Shown: piece after piece, positions 46,100-55,079 of the stretch
Layout: each line of letters opens with the position of its first letter
How positions within the stretch are numbered: the stretch's first letter is position 1
DNA from: Flammeovirga sp. OC4
GTDB taxonomy: Bacteria > Bacteroidota > Bacteroidia > Cytophagales > Flammeovirgaceae
Direction of reading: 5' to 3'
Assembly: GCF_000812565.1 (NCBI RefSeq)
Contig: NZ_JTAM01000047.1
Location: forward strand, 1-64,000
DNA length: 64,000 bases
Translations under genes and position numbers: made by a program
Notes under the pieces: model-generated
What the model saw: only the letters and a program-made list of their open reading frames with translations
What the model was told of the DNA's origin: nothing
Database searches by the model: none

Positions 46100-47689
46100 A
46101 TGGAAAGGTATATTAATAAGTCTATCATACTTCTATCCACATTGTTGATGTGGAGTTGTCAGCTACAAAAACCTCAAAAGGAAATATCAAAACCTAATAT
46201 CTTATTCATTTTAGCAGATGATTTAGGGTATTCTGATTTGAGCTGTATGGGAAGTGACTATTATGAAACGCCCAATATCGATGGTATTGCCAATCAAGGA
46301 ATGGTCTTTACCAACGGGTATGCTGGGTGTCAGGTGTGTAGTCCATCAAGGGCAACGATTATGACCGGTCAATTTACGGCACGTCATGGAATCACAGACT
46401 GGATTGGTTCACCGGAAGGAGAAAAGTGGCGAAAGAAAAAGCGTTTTACGAAGGTACTTCCTGCTTACTACAAGCACCATATGGATACCAGTACAGTGAC
46501 GCTCCCTATGGCTTTAAAAGAAGGTGGTTACACTACTTTTTTTGCAGGGAAATGGCATTTGGGAGAAAAAGGATTTTATCCCGATGATTTTGGCTTTGAC
46601 ATCAATATTGGTGGGTATCATAGTGGAAGCCCTAGAGGCGGTTACTTTGCTCCATTCAACAATCCCAACTTAAAGAATAAAGAAAAAGGGGAGAACCTTT
46701 CAATGCGTTTGGCGAAAGAGACTATCCAATTTATTGAAAGCTCAAAAGATAAACCGTTCTTGGCTTACCTTTCATTTTATGCGGTGCATGGACCTATTCA
46801 AACATCAAAAGAAAGGTGGGAGAAATACAGAAGAAAAGCAGAGGAACAAGGAATTGATACCACTGGTTTTGAAGAGGGAGATTTACTCCCCATGCGAAAA
46901 CATCAAGACAACCCTGTATATGCAGGCCTGATCGAGCAAATGGACGATGCCGTTGGGATGGTACTTGATGCATTAAAACAAAATGGATTAGATAAAAATA
47001 CGATTGTAGTTTTCACTTCAGACAATGGAGGCGTTGTTTCTGGTGATAATTATTCAACCAATTGCCTTCCCCTCAAAGGAGGAAAAGGCTACCAATGGGA
47101 AGGTGGAATCAGAGTACCTTACATCGTTAATGTACCTTGGATGAAAAGCAAAGGAGAGAAGAGCGAAACACCCGTAGCAGGAAGCGACTTTTATCCTACT
47201 CTTTTAGATTTGGCAGGGTTGCCATTGAAACCAGAAAATCACGCAGATGGTCAAAGTATTCTACCCGTTTTAAAAGGCAAAAAACTAAAGGAACGTCCTC
47301 TCTATTGGCATTACCCTCATTACGGAAATCAAGGCGGAAGACCTGTATCTATCGTAAGGCAAGGCGATTGGAAATTGATTCATTTTTGGGAAGATGGACA
47401 TGATGAACTGTATAACTTATCGGTTGATATTCATGAGGATCATGATCTATCTTCACAAGAAGAAAAAAGGACAAAAGCTCTATCAAATCAGTTGCTGACT
47501 TGGTTGAAAAGTGTAGGGGCAAACTACCCAACTTCAGACCCAAAATACGATGCAAAGAAAGAAGCTAAAGTTATTGCCAAGAAAAAAGAAAGGGTGTTTA
47601 AGCACCATGAAAAGTTGCGTTTAGAAATGCTGAAAGCGGATTGGCAACCGAATGATGATTGGTGGGGGAGTGTTCCTACGGTAGATTAA
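46100..47689 (+). CDS. S1-family sulfatase (arylsulfatase A-like), lipoprotein
   Basis: The 529-residue enzyme has a lipobox (LMWSC, Cys20) and starts 2 bases after the propeller lyase, so they are translationally linked. It shows ILFILADDLGYSDLSCMGS for metal binding, Cys80 in CSPSRATIMTGQ for formylglycine formation, AGKWHLGEKGFYP, YAVHGPIQ and FTSDNGGVVSGDN. These are typical of arylsulfatase-type S1 subfamilies such as S1_16. The C-terminus is Lys-rich. It should take sulfate from rhamnose or xylose residues in the fragments. It is the last PUL gene before the unrelated island. Confidence 0.93.
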   Translation: MERYINKSIILLSTLLMWSCQLQKPQKEISKPNILFILADDLGYSDLSCMGSDYYETPNIDGIANQGMVFTNGYAGCQVCSPSRATIMTGQFTARHGITDWIGSPEGEKWRKKKRFTKVLPAYYKHHMDTSTVTLPMALKEGGYTTFFAGKWHLGEKGFYPDDFGFDINIGGYHSGSPRGGYFAPFNNPNLKNKEKGENLSMRLAKETIQFIESSKDKPFLAYLSFYAVHGPIQTSKERWEKYRRKAEEQGIDTTGFEEGDLLPMRKHQDNPVYAGLIEQMDDAVGMVLDALKQNGLDKNTIVVFTSDNGGVVSGDNYSTNCLPLKGGKGYQWEGGIRVPYIVNVPWMKSKGEKSETPVAGSDFYPTLLDLAGLPLKPENHADGQSILPVLKGKKLKERPLYWHYPHYGNQGGRPVSIVRQGDWKLIHFWEDGHDELYNLSVDIHEDHDLSSQEEKRTKALSNQLLTWLKSVGANYPTSDPKYDAKKEAKVIAKKKERVFKHHEKLRLEMLKADWQPNDDWWGSVPTVD

Positions 47690-47847
47690 TTGGATCATGA
47701 AAATATTAAAAGCAATAATTATGATCTTATGATTGCTTAACCTTTAAGTACTAAAACAAAATTATTTAATACTATTTCCAATTATTGTTTTGCGATTACT
47801 ACCTTGAAAAACGTATGAATAGAACCACTATTTACTATTAATAAGTT

Positions 47848-47902
47848 GTACTAAGCCAAAAATAATTATTGAATTAGTTATCAATTATTTTTGGCTTAGT
47901 AC
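47848..47902. repeat. Perfect long-stem palindrome
   Basis: GTACTAAGCCAAAAATAATT at the left pairs without mismatch with AATTATTTTTGGCTTAGTAC at the right, around a 15-base loop. The GTACTAAG end resembles the AGTACTARGACA ends of the palindromes near 50.1-50.5 kb. It lies about 160 bases after the sulfatase and could end transcription or be a dispersed repeat. Confidence 0.7.
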
Positions 47903-48367
47903 TTACCAAGAAAAAAGGAATGGTAAATCTCTAATCTTATAAATTGCTATTGAGGAGAATGAAGGATACCCATATACCTTTAAATGATTTAATAAAACTT
48001 CGGCTATACTTAGATTATACAGTGAATTTAATAGTCATTTGATCATAAAACCGAATTAGATTTCATACTATTTTACTTTCTTTTTGGATAATATTTCTCA
48101 GTATTAGAATCAAATTGCTACCATAAAACAAGCTAACATTTGATCAATAAATTAACTGTTTCTGAAACCACTTGAAATGGATGAAGTAAAATTTAGAATT
48201 ATTGAGTTCAGCTACATTATTAGAACAAACTATTGACTTGAATTTGTTACAAATCGAACTGATATAGATTGAAAATAGAACCTTTGTTTCCTGATATATA
48301 TTGGTAAGTATCACTCAATCATTGCAATAGGGAGAAAATATTATCTCTCTAATAGTGTACTTTTTTA

Positions 48368-48398
48368 TTTGTGACAGGTACATCGTGTTATAGATTGT
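48368..48398 (+). promoter_or_regulatory. Candidate promoter for the island's first gene
   Basis: TTTG at 48368-48371 and TAGATTGT at 48391-48398 are 19 bases apart. The -7 box is imperfect. The ATG lies 90 bases downstream. Confidence 0.3.
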
Positions 48399-48487
48399 TA
48401 CAGTTAAACTATTTAAAATGAATCAGTAAAGTCAATGTATGCTTGATATACAATTAAATATCTTATTAAAACTTAAACTATTATTCA

Positions 48488-50107
48488 ATGAAAACGATTC
48501 GAATTTTCATGCCTTTGGCATTGATACTTTTTCTATTTATCAGGTGTCAGGGTCCTTTAGAAGAACACGAAAATGGATTTCAACAGGGAGACAATCAACC
48601 ACTTGGACATAGTGGAGCAACAGCCAAAGAGTGGTTCAATACTTATACTAATGGTGAACCAGCTTACATGATGGCTCAAAATGGGGAAAAGATTTATATA
48701 GAACCCGTTTGGAAAAGAGCTTTCAGCGTACAAAAGACAGAGCATCTCAAAGTAATCGATGTACCTATCAGTTCAGATAGAACATTAAACTTTTATTCTT
48801 CAGAAGCCAAAGTGAGGAGAGATGCGTCGAATGACCATCGATTTACTTTTTCAATGACTCGTTTGATTGTGACTCAAAATCGTGAAAATGGCAATGTTTT
48901 TCCCTTTTTTATGACAGTTGCATATACTCCTGATTATAGGGAGAAAAAAGGGTTTAATGTTTACAAAGATCGATTTTTGGAGAAACAGAGTGATCTAGAT
49001 GCCAATGTATACTATCATAATCTTTCTGGAGAGCTGATTGATGGATATAAATATTTAAATGGTAAAGTTATTGGACGAATAGCCCCAAATCAAAATAGTG
49101 TTTCCATCTCTAATAATGCCAGAACATCTGGTTTAGGCTGTTATGAAGAACCAAGGTATGTAGAACAAATAGAGTCTTTTTGTACTGAAGCTTATCTAGA
49201 AGATGAGCTTTTAAATAAAGAATGTGAAGTTATATCCATTGAAATAGTTATTGATGGTTATGATACAATATGTCCTGCAACTGAGGAGGATGAGTTGCCT
49301 TCAGGTGGTGGTGGTACTAGTACTTCACCGGATTATTCAAAAACAATTGATTATACACAACCTTGTATTCAGGCTCAAACTATAGCAAATATGATAGAAA
49401 ATGCAGGAGGAGAACCAGGTACTGTAGACTTTAATCAAGCATTTACAGACCTAATTCAAAAATGGGAGGATAATGCTTCAAATGAATGGGGTACATTCGT
49501 TTATACGCGTGAGATGGAAGGCGAAAGAGAATTAATTCCTCGAGCAAACGATAAAGGTGATGAAATATCAGAAGGACTCTCAAATCATCTATGGGCAGGT
49601 GTTAGTTCGAGAGCTATTTATCAAAATCCTGTAGCAACTATTCTTGGACAAATTCATACACATCCGAAAGGTTCAAGAAATCCGCCATCAATTTTAGATG
49701 TTTACACACTGGCAAATTTATATCAAGATGCTCTGAAAAATAGAAATTTAGGTGTTAATGATGATGGCATTAGTGAAGAAGAGTTTCAATATTTTGAAAA
49801 TCACCATTTTTTGATGACTATTGGAGAAAAAATATGGACCTTACGAATCAATGATTATTCAGATGTTAGGTCTACATTTGATAAGTTCGGTAGTGTAGAA
49901 TCAGCTCAAGCAGAATATGAAGATTTAGTATACAATAGGTATTATTCACCTGAAGCAGCTCTTTATAGGATATTTAAAGATAATATTACACTGTCAGTAT
50001 CAGATGATGGAACAGATCCAAAAGAATTTTATCCAGTATTGATGAAAACTAACAATGATGGTGACGGAAGGACAAATGCAAAAGTCTATAAAGATTGTAA
50101 CGAATAA
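48488..50107 (+). CDS. Lipoprotein-like protein with C-terminal JAB/JAMM-like metallopeptidase motif
   Basis: I do not recognise the N-terminal family. The 539-residue protein starts with a hydrophobic segment and a possible lipobox (FIRC, weak). A conserved N-terminal region (KEWFNTYTNGEPAY, PVWKRAFSVQ, YYHNLSGELIDGYKYLNGKV, about 35-205) follows, then a four-cysteine stretch (205-265) and a Gly-rich linker (SGGGGTSTS, near 275). The C-terminal half holds EWGTFVY and HTHPKGSRNPPSILD (His390, His392, Ser401, Asp404). This is close to the JAMM zinc motif HxHx7SxxD but with one extra residue; a DUF4329-like domain is an alternative. Its paralog at 52750 keeps all these features. Role unknown; peptidase or toxin-like activity is only a possibility. 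Confidence 0.6.
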   Translation: MKTIRIFMPLALILFLFIRCQGPLEEHENGFQQGDNQPLGHSGATAKEWFNTYTNGEPAYMMAQNGEKIYIEPVWKRAFSVQKTEHLKVIDVPISSDRTLNFYSSEAKVRRDASNDHRFTFSMTRLIVTQNRENGNVFPFFMTVAYTPDYREKKGFNVYKDRFLEKQSDLDANVYYHNLSGELIDGYKYLNGKVIGRIAPNQNSVSISNNARTSGLGCYEEPRYVEQIESFCTEAYLEDELLNKECEVISIEIVIDGYDTICPATEEDELPSGGGGTSTSPDYSKTIDYTQPCIQAQTIANMIENAGGEPGTVDFNQAFTDLIQKWEDNASNEWGTFVYTREMEGERELIPRANDKGDEISEGLSNHLWAGVSSRAIYQNPVATILGQIHTHPKGSRNPPSILDVYTLANLYQDALKNRNLGVNDDGISEEEFQYFENHHFLMTIGEKIWTLRINDYSDVRSTFDKFGSVESAQAEYEDLVYNRYYSPEAALYRIFKDNITLSVSDDGTDPKEFYPVLMKTNNDGDGRTNAKVYKDCNE

Positions 50108-50110
50108 AAT

Positions 50111-50273
50111 AAGTACTAGGACAGAAGAAAAGGGATAATTTTAGGTTAAGGTTTTTTTATTCTAATCGAGGCAGATTAGCAGAGCATAGCCTTAGTTACG
50201 TGATAAAAATCTAACGAAGAGTAGGATAAAAAAGATAAGATAAAATGTCCCTTTTCATTTGTCCTAGTGCTTA
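50111..50273. repeat. Inverted-repeat element with AAGTACTAGGACA ends
   Basis: The left arm AAGTACTAGGACAGAAGAAA (continuing AGGGA) and the right arm TCCCTTTTCATTTGTCCTAG (continuing TGCTT) pair at about 22 of 25 positions over a span of 163 bases. No gene is inside. Confidence 0.7.
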
Positions 50274-50528
50274 AGTACTAAGACAGAAGAAAACGGGTGT
50301 TTCGTAGACCCATAATTGAGATTATGGGCTTTTGGGAAGATAACTCATTGATCGGCTTTTAATTATAATATTTGAATTATCCGCATTTTAATGGAAAAAA
50401 ACTATAAATATTTGATATATATCAAGTTTATAATGAAAGTTGAAAAATGGAACAGCTTCCCATAAGCCCATGACTTCAAGTCATGGTGCACGATATTTTG
50501 TCCGTTTTCATTTGTTCTGGTATTTACT
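50273..50528. repeat. Inverted-repeat element containing the GTGTTTCGTAGACCC block
   Basis: Its left arm begins TAAGTACTAAGACAGAAGAA and reads on through GTGTTTCGTAGACCCATAAT to GGGAAG. The right arm begins CTTCCCATAAGCCCATGACT and ends TTTGTTCTGGTATTTACT-like sequence. The arms pair over some 65 bases with mismatches. It touches the preceding element directly. The 14100-14175 repeat is a shortened version. Confidence 0.65.
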
Positions 50529-50772
50529 ATTTAATCAAATAAAAAAGGCTATAAAACGATTTGATTATGTGTGGCTTTTTCAATTGTCCATAATCATTGA
50601 TGTTCTTTTTTTGAGATTGGGTTACACTGATCAAAGTTCACAAATCAGTAAACTTTGTAACTTATACTTTTTACTCTCTTTTTGGATAATAAAATTCAGT
50701 TTTAGTATCAAATTACCTTACACAAAGTAAACGACGTCTTTATGAATTGTTTCTAAAATCATTTTAAAAAAA

Positions 50773-52602
50773 ATGAACTTAATCAGAACATTTAAAACGA
50801 ACTATTGGATTTATGTTGTTGCTTTTTTTTTATTTATTATAGTATCAATCATCTCTTATTCTCTTCAAGATAATTCGTTCTTTTATAGACAAGATTTTAC
50901 TATTCTATGTTGTGCTGTAATTGTATTGACCTTATACGTTATCTTGCTTTTTCTTCAACCGGTTCGTTTAAGCAGAATGTATCTATCTCAGATAGATTTT
51001 TGTATGCTTACAATAGTTATATATTACTTGGTTTATCATCTTTTACTGATGAATTCGGTTCATGTCATTCATCTCGTTCAAAATATAGTTTTTGTTGGGG
51101 TGTATATATTAGTGAGGCAATTAAACTGTAATAAAGTTGGTTTTATCTTTTTGCTTTTTTTCTTCGGTGCAATATTACAAGTAGTATATGCTTATGTTTT
51201 TCAAGTAAGATTTTTTGCTCCAGGATATATTTGGGAAGATTTCAGAGGCAGTTTTATTAATAAAGGAATACTCAGTTGTTTTATTAGTTTGAATATGCCA
51301 ATGGTGTTGTTACGACTTTCCAAACAAATCTATACCAAAGGTATTTATAGATTCTTAAAAGTAAATTTTTGGCTATTTGTTTTAGCTATTGGACTTGTAA
51401 TTATTTTTCAATCTAAATCTAGAACATCATGGTTGATTTGCTTAGGATGTCTATTTACATTCTTATTGATAAACTACCGGAGTTTGTTGCAAAATCATCT
51501 GATAAAAAAAACAATATTTTTATTAGGTGGAGTTATTTTGTTGATAATAGCTATCAAACTGTATTCCTATAAATTGGATTCAGCAAATGGAAGGTTGCTG
51601 GTTTGGGAGATTACTTTGGGCAGAGTAAAAGAACACCCTTTATTAGGATGTGGAATAGAAGGTTTTAAAAGTAATTATTTACTTTGGCAAGCTGATTATT
51701 TCAAAAAAAACAGTCAGCATATTTGGAGTTATCTTGCAGGAGATGTATGGACTCCATACAATGAAATACTAAAAATTATATGTGATTATGGGGTTATAGG
51801 CTTCTTGTTATTGGGAGGATTAGTACTTTCTTTATTCAAAACTATGAAGCGTACTCTGTTAGATAGAACTATTAGTGAAAGTGTTTTAATTAGTGTTATT
51901 ACTTTACTATCTTTTTTGCCAATGCTTCTATTTTCTTATCCATCAGAGGTGTTTCCAATCATGCTGATGGTTGTGGTTTGTATTGCTGTTTTGTCTCGAT
52001 CGGGTTCAGATGTATCCTTTTCATTATCTCATTTTATAGATCGAATAATAACATATAGATCAATTAATTTTATTCGAATATTACTTTTGTTCGTATACAT
52101 TTGGGCAACTATTTTTCTCTTATCACAAATTCAAGCATATACTCAATGGAATGAATTTAGGAATAAAAAATTTTCTGATATACAGCAATTAAATAATAAT
52201 GTGCAGCTATTGGATCCTTATTTAGAATCTAATTATTTCTATTTGGAAAGTGCAGGTAGTCAATATTTTAAAATGAGAGAATTTAAACAGGCTTTGAATA
52301 GGTATTCAAAAGCAATGTCCTTATTTCCTAATACCTTATTATTTGAAAAATATGGAAAATGTCAAGTTGAATTAGGGAATCATAGAAGAGCATCAGAAGC
52401 TTGGAACATGGCATCACTGATTACACCTTCAAGGTTTACTCCTTATTTTTTAACAGCTGAATTACATTATAAAAAGGGAGACTGCGAAAGCCTATTAGAT
52501 CAATATAAAGTAATTAAGAATAAACCTGTAAAAAGATGGTCTCCAAAACTACAGCGTATGCTTGATACGCTTGAGCGAATGGACTATGAATGTAACAATT
52601 AA
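50773..52602 (+). CDS. O-antigen ligase/polymerase-like membrane protein with C-terminal TPR
   Basis: The 609-residue protein has about twelve membrane segments in its first 460 residues and one more helix near 435-455. The large periplasmic loop with RLLVWEITLGRVKEHPLLGC and GIEGFKSNYLLWQ is the Wzy_C (O-antigen ligase) signature. The C-terminus (about 480-600) carries TPR-like repeats (FKQALNRYSKAMSLFPNT; NHRRASEAWNMASLITPS). Family members join glycans to lipid or protein on the periplasmic face. It lies between two paralogous lipoprotein genes, so those may be its glycan acceptors; that is inference. There is no other glycan-assembly gene nearby. Confidence 0.78.
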   Translation: MNLIRTFKTNYWIYVVAFFLFIIVSIISYSLQDNSFFYRQDFTILCCAVIVLTLYVILLFLQPVRLSRMYLSQIDFCMLTIVIYYLVYHLLLMNSVHVIHLVQNIVFVGVYILVRQLNCNKVGFIFLLFFFGAILQVVYAYVFQVRFFAPGYIWEDFRGSFINKGILSCFISLNMPMVLLRLSKQIYTKGIYRFLKVNFWLFVLAIGLVIIFQSKSRTSWLICLGCLFTFLLINYRSLLQNHLIKKTIFLLGGVILLIIAIKLYSYKLDSANGRLLVWEITLGRVKEHPLLGCGIEGFKSNYLLWQADYFKKNSQHIWSYLAGDVWTPYNEILKIICDYGVIGFLLLGGLVLSLFKTMKRTLLDRTISESVLISVITLLSFLPMLLFSYPSEVFPIMLMVVVCIAVLSRSGSDVSFSLSHFIDRIITYRSINFIRILLLFVYIWATIFLLSQIQAYTQWNEFRNKKFSDIQQLNNNVQLLDPYLESNYFYLESAGSQYFKMREFKQALNRYSKAMSLFPNTLLFEKYGKCQVELGNHRRASEAWNMASLITPSRFTPYFLTAELHYKKGDCESLLDQYKVIKNKPVKRWSPKLQRMLDTLERMDYECNN

Positions 52603-52612
52603 ATTTTTCACA

Positions 52613-52733
52613 AAACTAAAACAGAAGAAAAGGGATGAGGCAAGGTGGTTCGTATCATGTCTCAATAATTTCTTTATGAACCATATCACAAACCATTTTT
52701 CTTACCCCTACCTTTTTGTTTTAGTACTTAAAA
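52613..52733. repeat. Imperfect palindrome of the AGTACTAAAACA family
   Basis: ACTAAAACAGAAGAAAAGGG at the left and the right end ACCCCTACCTTTTTGTTTTA, followed by GTACTTA, pair with gaps, as do GGTGGTTCGTATCATG and its counterpart near 52672-52690. It fills the gap between the ligase-like gene and the next lipoprotein gene. Confidence 0.55.
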
Positions 52734-52749
52734 CTTAAACTATTATTCA

Positions 52750-54376
52750 ATGAAAACAATTCGAATTTTTATGCCTTTGATATTGATGCTATTTCTGTTT
52801 ATCAGGTGTCAGGGCTTCTTAGAAGAACAGGAAAATGAATTTCAAGATGAAGACAACCAACAGCTTGGGCATAGTGGTGCAAGAGCTAAAGAGTGGTTCA
52901 ATACTTTTACAAAAGGAGAACCAGCTTACATGAAAACTCAAACTGGGGAAAAGATATATGTAGAACCCATTTGGAAAAGGGCTTACAGTGTGCAAAAAAC
53001 CGAACTTCTTAAAGTAATCGATGTGCCTGTCAATTCAGATAGAAAATTACATTTCTTTTCTTCTGAAGCTAAAGCGAGAAGGGAGACATCCAATGATCCG
53101 AGATTCACTTTTTCAATGACTCGTTTAGTTGTCACCCAAAATCGCCAAAATGGAAATATATTTCCATTCTTTATGACAGTGGCGTATACTCCAGATTATA
53201 TGGAGAGAAAAGGATTTAACGTTTACAAAGACCGGTTTTTGGAGAAACAGTTTGATTTAGATGCTAATGTATATTATCATAACCTTTCTGGGGAGTTAAT
53301 TGATGGATATATATATCAAAATGGTAGAGTTACCGGCCGAATATTTCCAGATCAATATAGTATTTCCAGTACTAATGCTAGAACATCTAAAGTGAATGAA
53401 TTAGGTTGTTATGATGTACCAATTTATAAAGAAGTAACAAACCTTTTTTGTACGGATGTTTATGTTGAAGATGAGCTAATAAGTCATCATTGTGAAGTTG
53501 AATCTATTTCTATGGAAATTGTTGATTATGTGAGGGTTTGTGATATTGTTGAGGAGGAAGATGTTTTGCCAGGTGGAGGCACTGGCAGTAATAATCCAGA
53601 TAATGTAGTACCTGTCAGTTACGCTGAACCCTGTAAACAAGCAACAAATATCACAAATACAATTTATTCAGAACAAGATGATTGGTATATGGCTGATTTT
53701 GATTTAGCAGTTATGAGACTCAAGGAAAAATGGACCGAAGAGAATCAAAGTGGGAATCCAAAAGAATGGGGAATGATTGTTTATACCGAGCTTGTAGATG
53801 ATGGTTATGGAGGGAAAGCAAGGAAACTAAATCCAATGGCAGACCCAATTGAAGATGATGTTATAACCGAAGGGTTTAGTAATCAAGCATGGGAAGGATT
53901 AATACTAAAAGATCTTTTTTATGGGATTCCACTTGGAAATATACATACGCACCCTATGGGAACCAATAATCCACCCTCAGCAACGGATATCTATTCCTTA
54001 TTTAAAATATATAAAACTTCTCATGAACTATACATGAAAAAAAAAAATAAGTAGTACAGAGTATGAATATTTTGAGGAAAATAACTTTATCATGAGTATT
54101 GGAGAAAAAATATGGTCAGCACATATCAATAACTATTCAGATATGGAAACTATTTTGGCCAGTTATTCAAGTGCTAGTGAAGCGGATAGCGAGTTACTTC
54201 GCTTGATTGATGAAGGTTATAGTCATGAAGCAGCATTGTATAAAATGTTTGGAAGTACAATTAGTCTAAACATAAATGATTATCGAAATGAAGTGAAATT
54301 TCATCCTGTTGTAATGGAAGAAAAAAATGGAAAACCACAAACATTCTCAACTACTTATGAAGATTGTAAAAACTAA
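52750..54376 (+). pseudogene. Frameshifted paralog of the JAB-motif lipoprotein (or phase-variable gene)
   Basis: The first frame (52750-54053, 434 residues) follows the 48488 protein closely: same signal, FIRC lipobox, KEWFNTFTKGEPAY, four cysteines, Gly-rich linker, and HTHPMGTNNPPSATD (His399, His401, Ser410, Asp413). It stops just after a run of 11 A at 54037-54047. With one A fewer the frame continues as KKKISSTEYEYFEENNFIMS and on to the end at 54376, matching the paralog's C-terminus (FMTIGEKIW-like, SVEAALYRIF-like). So the gene is complete apart from one base. This could be a real inactivating slip, a switchable tract or a sequencing error. The JAMM-like motif lies before the break. 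The next gene starts 10 bases after the restored stop. Confidence 0.75.
54037..54047 (+). other. 11-A homopolymer at the frameshift site
   Basis: The run follows ATG at 54034 and is directly followed by TAAGTAG, which closes the zero frame. Loss of one A restores a frame homologous to the 48488 paralog. Confidence 0.85.
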
Positions 54377-54386
54377 TATAAAACAA

Positions 54387-55016
54387 ATGAAAAATATAAA
54401 ATCAGTATTAACGTTCCTATTTTGTGTTATCACCCTCAATACCTTAGGCCAAGATAAAAAAACAAAAACAATCCAGCATAATAGCTGTGTAAGTGAAGCA
54501 GTCATTTACTTAGACGTTCCGATCGATAGTAAAGTATCAGAAATGTCAGCCGAAGAATTTGATCAATATGAAAAAGAAAACTTAAAAGGTATTCCTTCAA
54601 GAGTTGAGCGTGTAGCCTCGAAACATTGTTACCTTTATCCAAAAGAAAGTATGAGTTTGAATACCTGTGAGAGCCTAAAGGTATTTTTGGAAGATGATAT
54701 GGTTTTTGTTCTTATGGCCCCCACTAGAGCAAAACATAGTTATGGAGGAGAAAACACAGATGAGAAATTTGCAGAACGTAGGGCAGTTTTGAAGGGCACT
54801 CGACAAAAGCGAAAAGAGTTCCTTATTCAAGCCGGACCTTACAAGTTTGCACGTTATGAATTTATTGATCCAGATAAAGGTGATTTTGGGTGTATTTGTT
54901 ATGTGGCGAGTCCCAGTCACCCTAAAGGAACAATTCGTTGTGCATTGATTTTCCGTATTGATGAACAGAAGCGTGCTGAAAAAATTATGAATAAAATATT
55001 AAAAAGTAGTAGATAA
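54387..55016 (+). CDS. Small secreted protein, tandem copy 1, function unknown
   Basis: The ATG at 54387 (MKNIKSVLTFLFCVITL) is chosen because it starts a signal peptide and matches the downstream copy; frame extension upstream would overlap the previous gene. The 209-residue product has a signal peptide to NTLGQ, then AVIYLDVPIDSKVSEMS, KGTRQKRKEFLIQAGPYKFA and YVASPSHPKGTIRCALIFRI. I do not recognise the family. It has five or more cysteines after the signal peptide, some absent in copy 2. It sits 10 bases after the frameshifted JAB-motif gene, so it may be a partner such as an inhibitor or immunity protein; this is speculation. Confidence 0.7.
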   Translation: MKNIKSVLTFLFCVITLNTLGQDKKTKTIQHNSCVSEAVIYLDVPIDSKVSEMSAEEFDQYEKENLKGIPSRVERVASKHCYLYPKESMSLNTCESLKVFLEDDMVFVLMAPTRAKHSYGGENTDEKFAERRAVLKGTRQKRKEFLIQAGPYKFARYEFIDPDKGDFGCICYVASPSHPKGTIRCALIFRIDEQKRAEKIMNKILKSSR

Positions 55017-55025
55017 CGATATGAA

Positions 55026-55054
55026 GGAGACTGAGATTCTCTATTTCAGTCTCC
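55026..55054 (+). terminator. Hairpin between the two small-protein copies
   Basis: GGAGACTGA pairs with TCAGTCTCC (9-bp stem, 11-base loop). T-richness downstream is weak. A decayed version may follow copy 2 near 55720-55765. Confidence 0.55.
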
Positions 55055-55079
55055 TCTATAACCTGTTCTTTATATCGAA

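Larger units (their letters stand above)
47690..48487. other. 798-base intergenic region at the island's left edge
   Basis: It contains the strong hairpin at 47848-47902 and a candidate promoter at 48368-48398. The rest is AT-rich with stops in all frames and no gene I can support. Confidence 0.55.
50108..50772. other. 665-base intergenic region filled with palindromic repeats
   Basis: Two adjacent inverted-repeat elements occupy 50111-50273 and 50273-50528. The rest up to the next gene is AT-rich. A 96-codon frame across the second element is not credible. Confidence 0.65.

Noticed and set aside
50440-50730. A 96-codon forward frame
   Set aside because: It begins inside the inverted-repeat element and has no signal peptide, domain or neighbour link; it is a by-product of the repeat.
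54037-54060. Programmed ribosomal frameshifting as the sole explanation of the A-tract
   Set aside because: The intact paralog has no such tract and no obvious stimulatory structure was seen. It is kept only as one of several options.
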